A stretch of DNA of 64,000 nucleotides from positions 5,876,356-5,940,355 of the forward strand of contig NC_090943.1 of NCBI RefSeq assembly GCF_040807025.1. The letters are read 5' to 3'. Every line of letters starts with the position of its first letter. The stretch's first letter is position 1. The notes beneath the pieces are model-generated. The model did not search any database, was not told where the DNA came from, and saw nothing but the letters and a program-made list of their open reading frames with translations. This document shows positions 27,016 to 38,333 of this stretch, piece by piece. The DNA is from Struthio camelus (taxonomy: Eukaryota > Chordata > Aves > Struthioniformes > Struthionidae). Both the position numbers and the translations under genes were made by a program.

Positions 27016-27129
27016 TGGTTGACTTCACCGGCTTTATGGCAGTTTACCAGCTGACATTCTAGCCCATTAACTTGAAGCATTGCATGTTTTCCCGTGAGCT
27101 TGGTCTTTGTTTGTTCTGCCCCCACTCTT

Positions 27130-27260
27130 TGCCCTGCCAGAACTGAAAAAATTCTTCAGCTGAAACATCTGAGGAACGACATCTCATCAAAGATGGATGT
27201 TTCCATGGAAATATCTGTTTCAGTTGAAATTTTCTGAGTCTTTCACAGATAAAATATAAA
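27130..27260. repeat. Possible second copy of GAAATTTC-rich repeat
   Basis: AGCTGAAACATCTGAGG and TCCATGGAAATATCTGTTTCAGTTGAAATTTTCTGAG share word order with 17125-17150. The similarity is loose. Confidence 0.3.
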
Positions 27261-27884
27261 TAACTGGTTGGACAAGTTTTCAATAAATCAAAATAGAAAC
27301 TTTGCTGGAGAAGCTGAAATGTTATGCTGGTTGTGTTTTTCCTTTCTTTCCTTTAATAAAGAACATGCAATGCCTGAAGAAAAGAAATGACCAAAATGAA
27401 AATTTGTTGAAAACTTCCAGGAGTCAATACCATATATCAGGTTATTCTGCCACAGATGCCCACATTTGTAAGCCTAAGGGTGGAAAGAGCTGGTGGCAGC
27501 AAATGCAAGGCAGACGAGGGAGAGAGCAGCAAGTGCTCCTGGCTTCCCTCTAGATGAGGGCCTTTTCTTTTCTCTGTATCTTTTCCTTGCTCCTCCCTTC
27601 CCACTCATTGCAGCTAGTGCTCAGACCGTAATCTACTGGAAAAAACCCAGAGCAAGCTGCGCCTCCCCTGCACCAGCCGTTACTGATAGAAAGATCCTGC
27701 GACATGAATCCAGAGGGTTTTTTTTTCTTGTTTTGAGCACTGATTTACCCATACAAATGGACTGACATATGTGAAATCATACGTGGAAATACATTCCATG
27801 GAAGCAACTATTGTTACTGCTTCCCAAGATACAATCTCAAGGAAGAAACTGGTTAAAGAAGGTTATGTACTGAAAATGATTTTC

Positions 27885-27901
27885 AAAAAAAAAAAAAAAA
27901 A
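27885..27901 (+). repeat. A homopolymer (17)
   Basis: Seventeen A residues; no recognisable retroposon body next to it. Confidence 0.9.
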
Positions 27902-30900
27902 GAATACATAGAATAAAATGCAGACTTCTGTTCAAAGGCAGAATGGAGTCTGACTGCAATGGATGTTGGGTACCTACACCCCTGAGAGTCTCTGTTGAGA
28001 CTGTTGAGAGTTTCAGCCAAGGAATACTAGTGAGAGAAGGAATACACTGAAGATTTTGCAGACACTCTACTACCTGCACATTGGCTAAATAATTCCCCTG
28101 AAAATATAGTGCTGGGGGATCACTTTTGCATGTCTTACCCAGTATGTGTAGTGACAACCAAGACTGGACTTTACAATACAAACACAGTATTGAATACAAA
28201 AGTTTCAGTAAAATATTTCCAGGACTTTACCTAACCACCACTACCCAGAAGGTCTCTCTGTAATTGGAATGTATCAACTTAATCCATTTCTGCTTCTGGA
28301 AATTCAGCACCAGCTTCTTTGGCACAGTTCAGAACAGCAAAAATGTAAGAAGCCTCCTACGACTGGGGAAGGCAGCTAGAGCTACCAGCTGCTCTGAGCG
28401 TTTGTAGAGGAATACTTGGGGACTGGATTGCAAATACACCAATATATTCCACTTTCCAGGAGTGTGTTTGGCAATATGCAGGAGAAGTGCTGTTGGTGTG
28501 AAGCCTCAGTTGGTAGGTTGACTAGAGCAGTGCATAATCCTACATATGGATGAATTCGGTCATGATATTTTATCACCGTGCATAAGGTCCCATTATGTCA
28601 CTTGAGTTACACTTCCCACGTAAATAATAGAATAAATGTTTAAATCACTGTTTAGCTTTAAGCAGCCGTTAGCTGCTGACCAGTGCGAATATCCCATCTG
28701 GTGGAGCTAAGGAAAAGACACGTAGCTTTGTCATCACTGCCAAACCGGTTATGTACAGCAAGCGCTAATGCAGAATGAGACAAGAACTACTTATTCTGGA
28801 AGAGACAAACTCCAGCTTTTCCTCTGAGCTAGTTAGGTGAGGTCAGCTGGATGAAAAAATAGTGTTTGTTAAACCATAAACGCAATTAAAAGCAAGGGAC
28901 TGCACTAGGGAAAGGTGTTACTCAGTGTGCGTGTGAGGGGATGCCAGAATCTGGCTCTGAATAGTTTTGATTAACCAACCAGAGTCTGAATTGTTAGAGA
29001 ACTGTTCATTTCGTTAAGCCATTATTCATGGGCTGCGACTGGTCATAAGTAATGTTCTGCATCTTGATGAGAGGATTGAAGCTTACACTGGAATGATGAA
29101 TGCCTGACAGCAGATAATGAATACTTCCCTTACAATTCGCAAATGCTCTAGGGTTTCTGAATTGTAAACTACCAGGCCAACTCACTGAACAAGTACATTG
29201 AAATAACATTCCCAAGAGCAGCAGGATTTCAGCCCTTTCTCTAAGGGTAGAGTTTAATTTCTCTAAATCAAAGCAGTATGGGTCAAGGTGTCTCTCCCAG
29301 AGCGCTTGCTGTTTTTCCCTTAGGATCAGGCAGTCTGTAAATACAACCCAACCCCACCAGCCTCAAACTCATCCTTATGGAGGCAGCTGAGAAGTTCCTA
29401 GGGAAGTCAAAACTCACCTTTCCCAAGAGGCAGTATCACCCCACGACCCAGACACTTCTACATGTAGTGGGAGCTACACAAACGCTTCCAAATAACAACC
29501 CACATGGTCACATAAACAGCAGCTAATGGAAGCCAAGTCAGCCATTTATCAATATATTGGCCAACATTGCTGTCTTAATTATTTCACCATTCTGGTAAAA
29601 GCTAATGCATAAAGAACTTTAATGGTGCATGGATCTTGGACAGGGCCTCCAGCCTCCAGTCAAGGGGAAATTTCACACAAAATGCCAGGCAGTTCAAAGT
29701 CTTCTCTGTGCGCAGATGGGAGCAGAGTACACTTCTGCTACACAGAGCTGCAGGATGACTAACCAGGGTCAAAGCATTGCCAATGATGCTTGGACCAAGC
29801 AAGTATTGTGATAGCGTTTTCCCATTAAATCATGGTCTCTGGACGCTAGTTTGGCTTGTACCCAGTATTATATATTCCCAATTGAACTTAATGCAAGTAT
29901 GCAAGGAAAATGTTTCATTTACTGACCTGAGGGAAAGGGAAACGTGGAATAGCTTTCAAGTGGAGCTTGTCCTATGGGGGGAAATTGTCAGAGAACGTCA
30001 AGATGTTCATCTTGTAGCTGAACATTTGAAAGATAATCATGTGCAGAACACTTTATCCATGACAGGCAAGAAGAATTTGATTGGCTTGAGATAGCTGTAC
30101 TTCATGGGTTGATCTTTCAACCGAGATGAAGAAACAATTAATTGAACTAATGGAGCATATCAGCCTCCAGAGTGCTCAACACTCCGCCATTGTGTGAACT
30201 CTGTCATTCTGGCAGGCCTGCCTACATGTCTTCACCAAATAATTGCGCAATCTACTTGCTTCCACTTACAGCCATATCTTTGTTAGCTGTAAATGACAGC
30301 AATGGCAGTCATTAAATTCGTGGCTTGGGACAGCCTTTAGGTCGGGAATGGCTTATGCAAAGAATGCGAGAATCCCAGTTCAACTGTACTCTGCTGGGAT
30401 GGTGGCTTCAAAATAAACAAGCAGAGACTTCCCACTGACCCAGGGACACAGCGTGAGTTACATTTTTACGCTTGGCTCCTTGTTAACAAAACCTCGCACT
30501 GCAGTTGCATGAGGCAAGAGTATACATTCTGTGAGTCCTTTGTGTTTGCTCACAACGCTGAGTTCTCTCATCCCAGTGGGCCGTTCAGTGCTTCTGTTTC
30601 TGATAGGTGGGCAATAGGACCATAAATTGTGGACTTTGTCCATCTTTTGGGAGCAGAGCACAACTTTTCACATAATATCCCTTCTTGTGACTTTACCGGG
30701 CTGACTTTCAAGATCTCAGAGGACAACTCCATCTTAAACTGAAAAGGTAGCAGACTGGGTAAACAGCCCTGCCAGAAATTGCCTGCATAACCATGGTTAA
30801 ATTAGCCTCTCTGTGTTCAGTTTTCCATGTGGAATTATATTTTCTTCCTCCAACGCTGAATCCGTCTTTTCTACTTATACAGCAAATCTTTCGCCTGTGG

Positions 30901-30904
30901 ATCA

Positions 30905-30952
30905 CTTCTTACTACTTATTTATACAGAGTCTAGCACAGTGGGGGACTAATT
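30905..30952 (+). repeat. Possible ancient retroposon tail
   Basis: TTATTTATACAGAGTCTAGCACAGTGGGGGACTAA resembles the TATTTATAGAGCACCTAGCACAATGGGG motif seen at the 3' end of old amniote retroposons. The fragment is short. Confidence 0.35.
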
Positions 30953-33274
30953 TTAACAGGGATGTCTAGGCATCTTGACCTCACAGATATTTTTATTAAC
31001 TTCAAATTCATTCCTTTCCTAGCTGTCATACTTAAATGCATCTTCCTGAAGCACAGACCTTTCTGTTACTTACAGAGATTTATCATGCAACCTGCTTTAT
31101 GGCCTTTTTACTGGCATAGAACTTTTACAGGGTAAAAGAGTAGGATACTACTTCTTCACAGGATTTGGGGATAGTTACTGTCTCCTAGTTTGAGGGCTGC
31201 CAGGCACCAGTCAAGCAGCAGCACCTACTTAGCTTTGCATAGTCATGAAAGCAAAGTTATGTGGAACTCCTGGTGTCCACTAGACTCCTCTTCATTAGGC
31301 ACATGGCAGAAAGAACTACTGGAGAAGAGAACAATACTATTTCCAAGTACAGTCATAGAAACTCTTTAAATGTTCTCTGCTTTTCCAATACCTAAAGCTC
31401 CCTCCCCAATAAATGCCACTACGTTTGTTTGCAGCTCTCCAGCAACAAGGTGCTGAAGATCACCTCACATTTTAAATGCACTCCTGGGAAATTCTCTAGA
31501 GGCCAGACACTAGGACTGAAATGTTGACAGTTGTTATAAATTTTTCCTTAAGGATTCTCTATTTCCTGCCTTTACTGTTGTACATTTTCCTTTCCTTTAC
31601 CTTACTGCTTCCTCCATCGACCCTTCCCCCTCTTACTTGTTTACAGAATTCGTATGTGCCTAAGGCTCCCTTCTGTTGTCTTCAGATACTCTCTCCTCTT
31701 TTTCCTCACTCAGGCCTACCTACTCTGACTCCCTTTACTTTACTCTAAGCTGTACAGACCGTCCCGAAAAATCATAAATATTCTTATATATTCTTGACGC
31801 TCTGATGATGTTCCACAAGCAGCCATGTGAACAAAATTTTGACAACACAAACGTTCGCAGAACGGCAAGTAAGCAGAGCTCCAAAGACTTCAAAGAGAAC
31901 GTGTGGTTTTCATGCTAGCGATTTTTGTGGTAGTCATTCATTGCAGGTTAGGTCTAGCAATGGTCTTAACCAATCAAACTTTGCTTTCCAAAGGGAGCCC
32001 ACAATTAAACACTAAGGCCCAACAGAGTCTCAATGATGATGCAATAATGTGTTCTCAGGTACTTTTCTAGGCACAAGGCCAAAAGCTAAGTTACTATTTA
32101 TGTAATTTGAAATGAATGGCATAAAATTATGCACTGAGGGGAATTTCTCATTGCAATTCTTAATTGTTTTGACTTTATTTTTCCAACAGTCAGCAGGTTT
32201 TTCTTCGGAGAAGTGCTTTTTTCTTTTGAAATTAGATAGCTGCTTACCATGACTATCAGTTTATTCACATGATTAGACATTAGCATTTACAGGATGTTTC
32301 ATGTTCCTCACTCTTCTTCTTCTGTTACTCAGTAAGGCCAAATTATATTACCTTTATTCACACTATTGCTTTATTTCAAAGCTACACTGATGGTTTCAAT
32401 ACAGTGACTCCTAGAATAAATTCCTACTTCCGTGTGCCACGGTGACCTGAATCTTTCTCTATGATGCATTTCTTATCCAGGATTTCACCATACCGCAAGC
32501 AAGCACTTTCACATAGCTCATCAACTGGTTCCCCCAGAACCCGTAGACAGATACCTGCCCATGTTTACTGTGCTTAAATGGAAAGCATAACTTTGTCACT
32601 AACAAGACACGTGCCTGTCTCTGCTGTGATTACTTTCGCAATCTCGTGATGTCTCTATCGGTAAAAATGGTATTTGTTGGGCTGTTTCAAGGAAGCAAGT
32701 TTTATATATGCTTATGGTTGTGCTGGTCCATGGCTCACTGAATCGTATCACATCAACATTCCCCACATTTTGGGGCTAAAATGTAAACTTTCAAGTTCAG
32801 CAATTGAATTAGGAATTCAGAACTGCCAGTAGGAACCTTTAGAAACATTGAGTATGAACTTCTTAGAAGTATGGAAACATCATGTACCTATCCTCTCTCC
32901 TTCCAGGGAAAGTCCAGCCAGTTCGGCAGATTGCTTTGCAGTGCACTAGGCAGAACTTAGTTACCGAGCCTCGTCACGGAAATCTCTTGGGACATTCTTA
33001 AGTCTAAATCACAGAGCAAAATCAACAGCTTACCAATCATGCCACAGAAAGAATACCAAGAGTGCAAAGTCAAATCCTTTAAAGTTATGGAACGCCAGAG
33101 TTAAAGTGATCATAACCAAGTCTGGAAAGGACAAGCTACTACACTTGATGTTACATAGCCTCAGGGGAACGTACAGTAACTGGTTACCCCAATGTCCTAT
33201 AAAGTCTAGTCCCAGGCCTTCCACAGTTGCTATTAATCGGACTTATAAACAGCCAAGGAACCATAACATGAGAT

Positions 33275-33345
33275 TAGCTGTTATTATACCTGTTTCACAG
33301 ATAAATTATCTGACTACTCGTAGAACTGAAATGGAAACGAGGTCT
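33275..33345 (-). mobile_element. Possible MIR-like SINE fragment
   Basis: CTGTTATTATACCTGTTTCACAGATAAATTATCTGACTACTC with a following GAACTGAAATGG resembles the reverse complement of the MIR core (pattern TTATTAT-CC-TTT-ACAGAT). It is short and diverged, so this is a weak call. Confidence 0.35.
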
Positions 33346-33849
33346 CTACAGCCATATCAGCAGAAGCACTGCTGCAGGATGCTGAAGAACTGTGTGCTCA
33401 TAATGGGTACGCAGCTTTAGCCTATTCCATTGCTGCGCTCACATGAAACAAAACGTATACGCAAAAGTGAGGTCTTGCTACTGTTATCATGTATCCACGA
33501 TGGTCCCTTGATGATGCTAGGTTCCCATCTCTCCTCTCTGACCAACAGCTGTATCAGCAGAAAGCAGCGCAGATATGCATCTTTATATAACGTGGATATA
33601 TCACCTAAGGCTGTAGACAAGCAATTACGCTACTTGAAGCAGCTTTTGCCTCCTAAATGCTTGTTTCTGGCCTTCTGCTTTAGATTATTGCCTTTGTAGT
33701 TTGAAAAATTCAGAGGAGAAAGCCCTAATCTGTTTTACTCAAGTTAAAGAATTTAAATGGACAGCTTGAGTCAGCTAGTTTTGCCTGAGTGGGAGTCGCC
33801 TTACAAACCTCTCTGCCAGTTGAATTCTGGTGGCAGCTCATCTCCAGCT

Positions 33850-33873
33850 CTAAGGTGCTGATGAGCACCTTAG
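33850..33873. repeat. Perfect inverted repeat CTAAGGTGCT-GATG-AGCACCTTAG
   Basis: Ten-base perfect arms and a four-base loop. The inner AAGGTGCT/AGCACCTT arms are the same as at 6379-6395. Confidence 0.65.
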
Positions 33874-34390
33874 GGCAGTAGGAGACTGTTTAAACTTGAA
33901 TGTCTGAAGCAGATGTGACTAGCCCACACAGTGAATGGGAGACTTTGACTGAAAATGTCAGAACATGATTCAACTGTTTGCTAAAAAAGCACAGGCCTAT
34001 CATTAACAATTAGGGAAGACTGGATATGTCATTTGTAGGTCACCAGGTGATGATACAGAGCCTTCTGTCTGTAGGTCACCAACCTGAACAACCAATTCAA
34101 CACTAAAACTACAGGCAGGCCTTTTAACTATATGTTTGCTTCACATTAGGTTGAATGCTTTTCAGATATTGCTTCTCATGTGGGTATCTAGCATGTGGCA
34201 AAATCAGGCCTCATCTTAGTCAGGTCCCTTAATCGAAGTTTCTGGAATTAGAGCATACAGGGAGTCTGGGTTGAACATAAACTATTAATGCCAGTAAAAG
34301 CCCGGTTACTTTGTGTTTGGTGCTAATTTAACCCAAATTAAGGACATACCTTTTCTGCAATCATATGTACCGGGAATGGCAAGGAGAATT

Positions 34391-34428
34391 AAAAAAAAAA
34401 AAAAAAAAAAGAGAGAGAGAGAGAGAGA
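34391..34428 (+). repeat. A20 followed by (GA)n
   Basis: Twenty A residues run directly into about nine GA units. Confidence 0.9.
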
Positions 34429-35427
34429 AACCAGAATTTGCAATGTCATTTTTTTCCCTCAAATCCATTATTAGGGAGCGGGGAGGGAGATAATTTGCGT
34501 TAGTTTCTGAAGGTGAGTTTCATGATTTTGATCTTTCTGGGATTCACAGCACTACTGATTCCTCCAAAACAACTCAGCCTGACACAGACAATGCGTAGTG
34601 TTAAGGTTAGGTTTAGTTATAGCTGACTGAGAAAAAAGGTATTTTAAATAGAAATTGTTATGCACCTGTTATCTGCAATAATACTAAAAGCAGCCGCTTT
34701 CTTATGATTGATCTGATTCTTATGACTTTTTTAATCCTTCTGCGGCAGGACAATAATATCCCGTAAATGACAGTATTTCTGGTGTTTTCACATTTATTTT
34801 TGTCTTTACATAAAGAAATAAACACATTGTATTCAAATGCACGAAATCTTTGGAACTCACAACTTTTGGCAAAACTGGAAGGGATCAAATAAGCGCTACT
34901 TTAACAAGTTCTGATACGTACATGCACGTGGATTTCGAAAGGGAATATATATATACTACATTTTACTTTGGTGAAAGCAGAGCCCCAGTACACTTATGCT
35001 ATACTGTTTTCTCAGCAAAATATCTCATGTGATATCAAATAGGTCACCGTGCAGAAATCACAGTTATGTTTCAAGTAGATTGGGTTAACTTCATGAACAC
35101 ATCATAAAACGAGAACTCTATAACTTTCTATTGATACTGTTTCACTATTGCAATTTACCATTGCAATGGCACTATTTAGGAAACAATGAATGGACTGCAA
35201 TGATATAATTAAGGGATAATCTCCATCGCTGTGAAGTATATAAAGCAATAAACAGCTGCCAAAATAGATTAATAGCTGAAGTGAAGTTGAGGCATTTAAT
35301 CAATCTAATAAACCATTTATTGCAAGAATATAGTGTCTTACACTAACTATGAAGCATTTATCTTACTGATACAAACTGCACTATTTTCCTTTCTTTAGGC
35401 TATAATATCATGAGACCTTGATTGTTC

Positions 35428-35482
35428 CTCCATTAAAGTCAAGGGTAAAACTCCCATTGTGGGCCCAGGGTCAATCCTTCAC
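35428..35482 (+). repeat. Possible ancient amniote palindromic repeat
   Basis: CCTCCATTAAAGTCAAGGGTAAAACTCCCATTGTGGGCCCAGGGTCAATCC follows the pattern CCATTGAAGTCAATGG-AAAACTCCCATTG of the same class of old palindromic repeats. Diverged. Confidence 0.4.
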
Positions 35483-35589
35483 TGAGCTGACATCAATGAA
35501 AATAAATGCTTCCTTTTAATGTAGGACAGTTCTGCTAAAAACATTTTTTTCCCTATTATAAAACATCCCACGGCATTGAAAGGGGTACA

Positions 35590-35820
35590 CATTCTAGTGG
35601 CAAGGACAAATGTCAGGAGTCATGATGAAAATCTGGATCTCCTACTAGCTTGAACTGCAATTTTGAGCCAAGTACTGTTTTTTTTCAGTGCCTCCAATCC
35701 CTGATCTGCAAAAATGGAGATGAAACCATTCAGTTATTCTACGGAATTAGTTAGGAACGATACATAGAAGATACTGTACACACTTCAGAGTATCTCTAAG
35801 TAAAAGCAGAAAGGAAACAA
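35590..35820 (+). mobile_element. MIR/CORE-SINE-like copy, decayed
   Basis: The stretch follows the layout of the better copy at 15944-16170. A TCTAGTGGCAAGGACAAA head is followed by a GTCAGGAGTCATG block, a TTTTGAGCCAAGTACT stretch, then CTGATCTGCAAAAATGGAGATGA and a decayed tail. It is more diverged, with a T-run insertion near 35680. Confidence 0.65.
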
Positions 35821-36480
35821 CATAGATTGCTCTTAATTCCGTTACACCAGTCTTGTAACCAGTAAAGAAATGGGAGTGACAGGAGGGAGGCTGGACAACA
35901 CTGGTTAGAGGAAGAGACCTCTTTCCCCCCTACACCGAAATAAGTACCAAATTCCTTAATAAAAATGAATAAACAGCTAGGTGTCGTGACGGAGTTTTAC
36001 AGTGTAAGATGGAAAATAAATCTTACGAATATTTAAAATGTACACAATACATTTGCTCAAGGTATTATATTGTTTGTGTATGTGTGTGGTTTTTTTTTTT
36101 GTCAGATGTTTTTATCTCCTTATCCCTGCACAGAAAAGAAGCATTAGAGCTCACGTTCTCCTAGCACAGCTTATAATTGCTCTTTCCTTGCAAGGATATG
36201 AAAGATGTTTTTAGTGCTGGATGATTCTTAAATTTACTCTGAAACAACATCTTTCTTTAACGCTAGTAGGAAGCTACTTTGTTTTTATCCTAGGTGAAAT
36301 GTTGACACAGAAACTCTTACCAAAAAGTAACAAAGGTACGAATTTATTGTTTCAGCAAAAGCTCCTATGCAAATTAACCCTCAGATAATTAAAAATGCCT
36401 CCAGTGCCTGGGCAGGTAAAAGATCAAGCATTCGCTGAGTTACAACATAGCTAATGCTGGGATAACGCTTCGAAATGGTT

Positions 36481-36512
36481 TAGAGCAGGAGCTCACAACC
36501 TTTTCAGGAAAC
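36481..36512. mobile_element. Possible hAT-type transposon end
   Basis: TAGAGCAGGAGCTCACAACCTTTTCAGG resembles the CAGNGGTTCTCAACCTTTT ends of vertebrate hAT elements. I could not find a convincing matching end or a duplicated target site, so this is tentative. Confidence 0.25.
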
Positions 36513-36652
36513 AGAACCAATTCCATCAGCCAGCCTGTACTAACTTCTGTTCCTCTGGGCACAATCTAACCGATAGAGAGCTGTTTGCAATGGCAAGACT
36601 TTTGTCTGGAGAAGCCAAAGCTAAACAGCAGGTTCAAACTTGCACAATTGAA

Positions 36653-36676
36653 TGCAATGCAAGCAGTGGCATTGCA
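36653..36676. repeat. Inverted repeat TGCAATGC / GCATTGCA
   Basis: Eight-base perfect arms with an eight-base loop, in a stretch (36570-36780) that stays open in more than one frame without any recognisable domain. Confidence 0.5.
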
Positions 36677-37182
36677 CTCATTCCCTGTGCAAGGGTTTGT
36701 CATAAGACTAGGACGGGCAAACCTAAAATACAAGTCCCAGAAACCTGCAATACTGGAATCTCTGCACATACTGCTGCTTAAGGAGTGCTAGCTTTGTGAG
36801 AAAAAATACATCTAAATTTCAAAGGAGGGTTTTTCTCTTTTTTTTTGCACTAAGATGAATGCAGCAACTTGCAGACACACAGCAAAACGTTTAAATATGC
36901 GTTGACTGTAGGAATATACTTACTGAGAGCGAAACAAGTCTGCAGAGTTTTAAGTACTTTTCCTCAGGAACTAGCGGCGGTACTACCGTAGACGAAAAAT
37001 TCCTCGAGGCAGGGCCTGTTCTCTCCTCTTACAGTAAGGCACCACAAGGAGAACGGCTACTTGCTGTTGCTAGAACTAAACACAATGGTCATTTCTGCAG
37101 CCTGGCTTGGCAGCTGAATTAGCATACTTTTGCCACTGTTACTTGAAACTATCCAGAGCCATATACGTATGACTCTCTCTCT

Positions 37183-37208
37183 ATACACACACACACACAC
37201 GTGTGTGT
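37183..37208. repeat. (AC)n/(GT)n alternating palindrome
   Basis: An AC run of about 17 bases is followed directly by GTGTGTGT, giving a perfect ACACACAC/GTGTGTGT palindrome centred at 37200/37201. The whole stretch is alternating purine-pyrimidine, so it can form a hairpin or Z-DNA. It lies about 350 bases upstream of the CpG island. Confidence 0.8.
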
Positions 37209-37783
37209 TTAGAGGAAAAGAGGTAGTTGTAGCCAGTATTACACAAATTCATATTGCCTGGGTCCGTGCCAGTGACAATAAAGTTTTCCCCAATTAGTTA
37301 ATGGATTTCAAAAGGATATCTGCCTTCTTTGTAGCAGGATTGTTACACAGGCTTGTAATACACGTTAAGAATATCCTTTTTCCAGGATAGAAGTCGGGTA
37401 GCTACGTTAAACACCTAATACGCGCTCTTAGAGGTTTTCTCTCCCAGCTTTACACTCTGACATCCACGTAGTCTGCGCTTCACCAGCACCTGAGAAAACA
37501 TCCCTGCCCCCCTCCACCACATCTTCTCCCCGGGGGCGCTTATAAACCCGCTCCGTGAGGAAAGCGGCCCCCCCGCTCGGCGAGGTGAGGTGAGCCCTGC
37601 CCGGGCGCGGACGGCGGGGAAGGGGCGATGCGGCGGGGTCGGCCCGCTCCCGCCTCGCCGCGGCCCACAGGCCGCAGCCCCTCAGCGCCTCGACGGCCCT
37701 CACAAGCGGCCGTTGGCCTCGCCCCGCCCCCTTCACCTGCGGGCCCCGCCCCTTGCCCCTCGGCCCCGCCCACCCGCCTGGCC

Positions 37784-37791
37784 TACATAAG
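37784..37791 (+). promoter_or_regulatory. TATA-like element TACATAAG
   Basis: TACATAAG follows the first three GC boxes and precedes the sequence around 37810-37830 where an initiator could lie. It is one mismatch from a TATA consensus. A start near 37815 would give a 5' leader of about 1.1 kb if unspliced, which is long for this gene, so this is only a candidate. Confidence 0.25.
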
Positions 37792-37837
37792 CAGCCCTAA
37801 GGCGGAAGCCTTTTGTAAGCGGCAACAATAGTGCGCG

Positions 37838-37853
37838 CCCCCCCCCCCCCCCC
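37838..37853 (+). repeat. C homopolymer (16)
   Basis: Sixteen C residues in a row lie directly after the TATA-like/GC-box segment. The length is likely unstable and error-prone in sequencing. Confidence 0.85.
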
Positions 37854-37905
37854 ACTCCTTCTTCTTGCCGCCCCCACAGGCGCCGCGGCCCCGCCCCCCC
37901 CAGCG

Positions 37906-37929
37906 CGCGGCGGCGGCGGCGGCGGCGGC
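37906..37929 (+). repeat. CGG triplet repeat (about 7 units)
   Basis: An uninterrupted run of CGG triplets lies in the CpG island, with a shorter run at 38159-38170. The length is modest and typical of GC-rich 5' regions. It is probably polymorphic in length. Confidence 0.8.
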
Positions 37930-37983
37930 CCCGCCCCCTTGTTTACCGCGCGGCCGGCCCGGGCGCTGCCCGCGCCGCCGCCT

Positions 37984-37992
37984 CCATGTTGG
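37984..37992. promoter_or_regulatory. YY1-like site CCATGTTGG
   Basis: CCATGTTGG embedded in GC-rich DNA matches the CCATNTT core of the YY1 motif, which is typical just downstream of CpG-island transcription starts. If functional it would favour a start slightly upstream of 37984. The call is motif-only. Confidence 0.35.
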
Positions 37993-38188
37993 CGGGGCGG
38001 GGCGCGCGGCGCGGCGGGCCGCGCGGGAGGCGGGGCCGCCGCGCCGGGCGGGCTGACAGGCTGCGAGCGCGGCGGCGGCGGTGGCGGCGGGTTGTGGCGC
38101 AGCGCGGGGAGCGCGGCCCCTTTCTCCTCCCTTCCGCCCCTCGCTCCGCGCTTCCCTCGGCGGCGGCGGCAGCGGCGACCCGCGACCC

Positions 38189-38240
38189 GGGGAGGAGGAG
38201 GAGGAGGAGCGGGGGGGAGGAGGAGGAGGAGGAGGAGGGC
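38189..38240 (+). repeat. GGA/GAG purine repeat in CpG island
   Basis: Two blocks of GGA/GAG triplets flank a short G run. This purine-only strand can form G-quadruplex or triplex structures and is a common, length-variable promoter feature. Confidence 0.8.
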
Positions 38241-38333
38241 CGGGTGTCGCGGCGCGGAGCCCGCGGCGCTGCCGGCGGGGGGTGGGGGGAGGGCGGGCCG
38301 GGGCGGAGGTGTGAGGAGGGGGGCGCGGGGATG

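Larger units (their letters stand above)
16171..35220. other. Upstream flank, no gene recognised
   Basis: Apart from the repeat fragments listed separately, this long stretch is AT-richer DNA with no recognisable exon, RNA gene or transposon body. A few segments look complex and stable enough to be conserved noncoding DNA (28600-28860, 29980-30360), but that cannot be shown from one sequence. Confidence 0.55.
35821..37529. other. Flank before the CpG island, no gene recognised
   Basis: AT-rich DNA grading into the promoter. It holds the possible hAT end, the 36653 inverted repeat and the AC/GT palindrome. No exon seen. Confidence 0.6.
37721..37937. promoter_or_regulatory. Cluster of five GC boxes (Sp/KLF sites)
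   Basis: GCCCCGCCCC or its one-base variant occurs at 37721-37730, 37743-37752, 37763-37772, 37888-37897 and 37928-37937, all with the C-rich strand on top. Such clusters bind Sp1/KLF factors in CpG-island promoters. Binding here is inferred from sequence only. Confidence 0.6.

Noticed and set aside
37541-37547. TATAAAC as the CTDSPL TATA box
   Set aside because: It would place the start near 37570, over 1.3 kb before the ATG, and only 15-20 bases before the tandem donor-like sites. CpG-island promoters seldom depend on a TATA box. Kept only as a mention.
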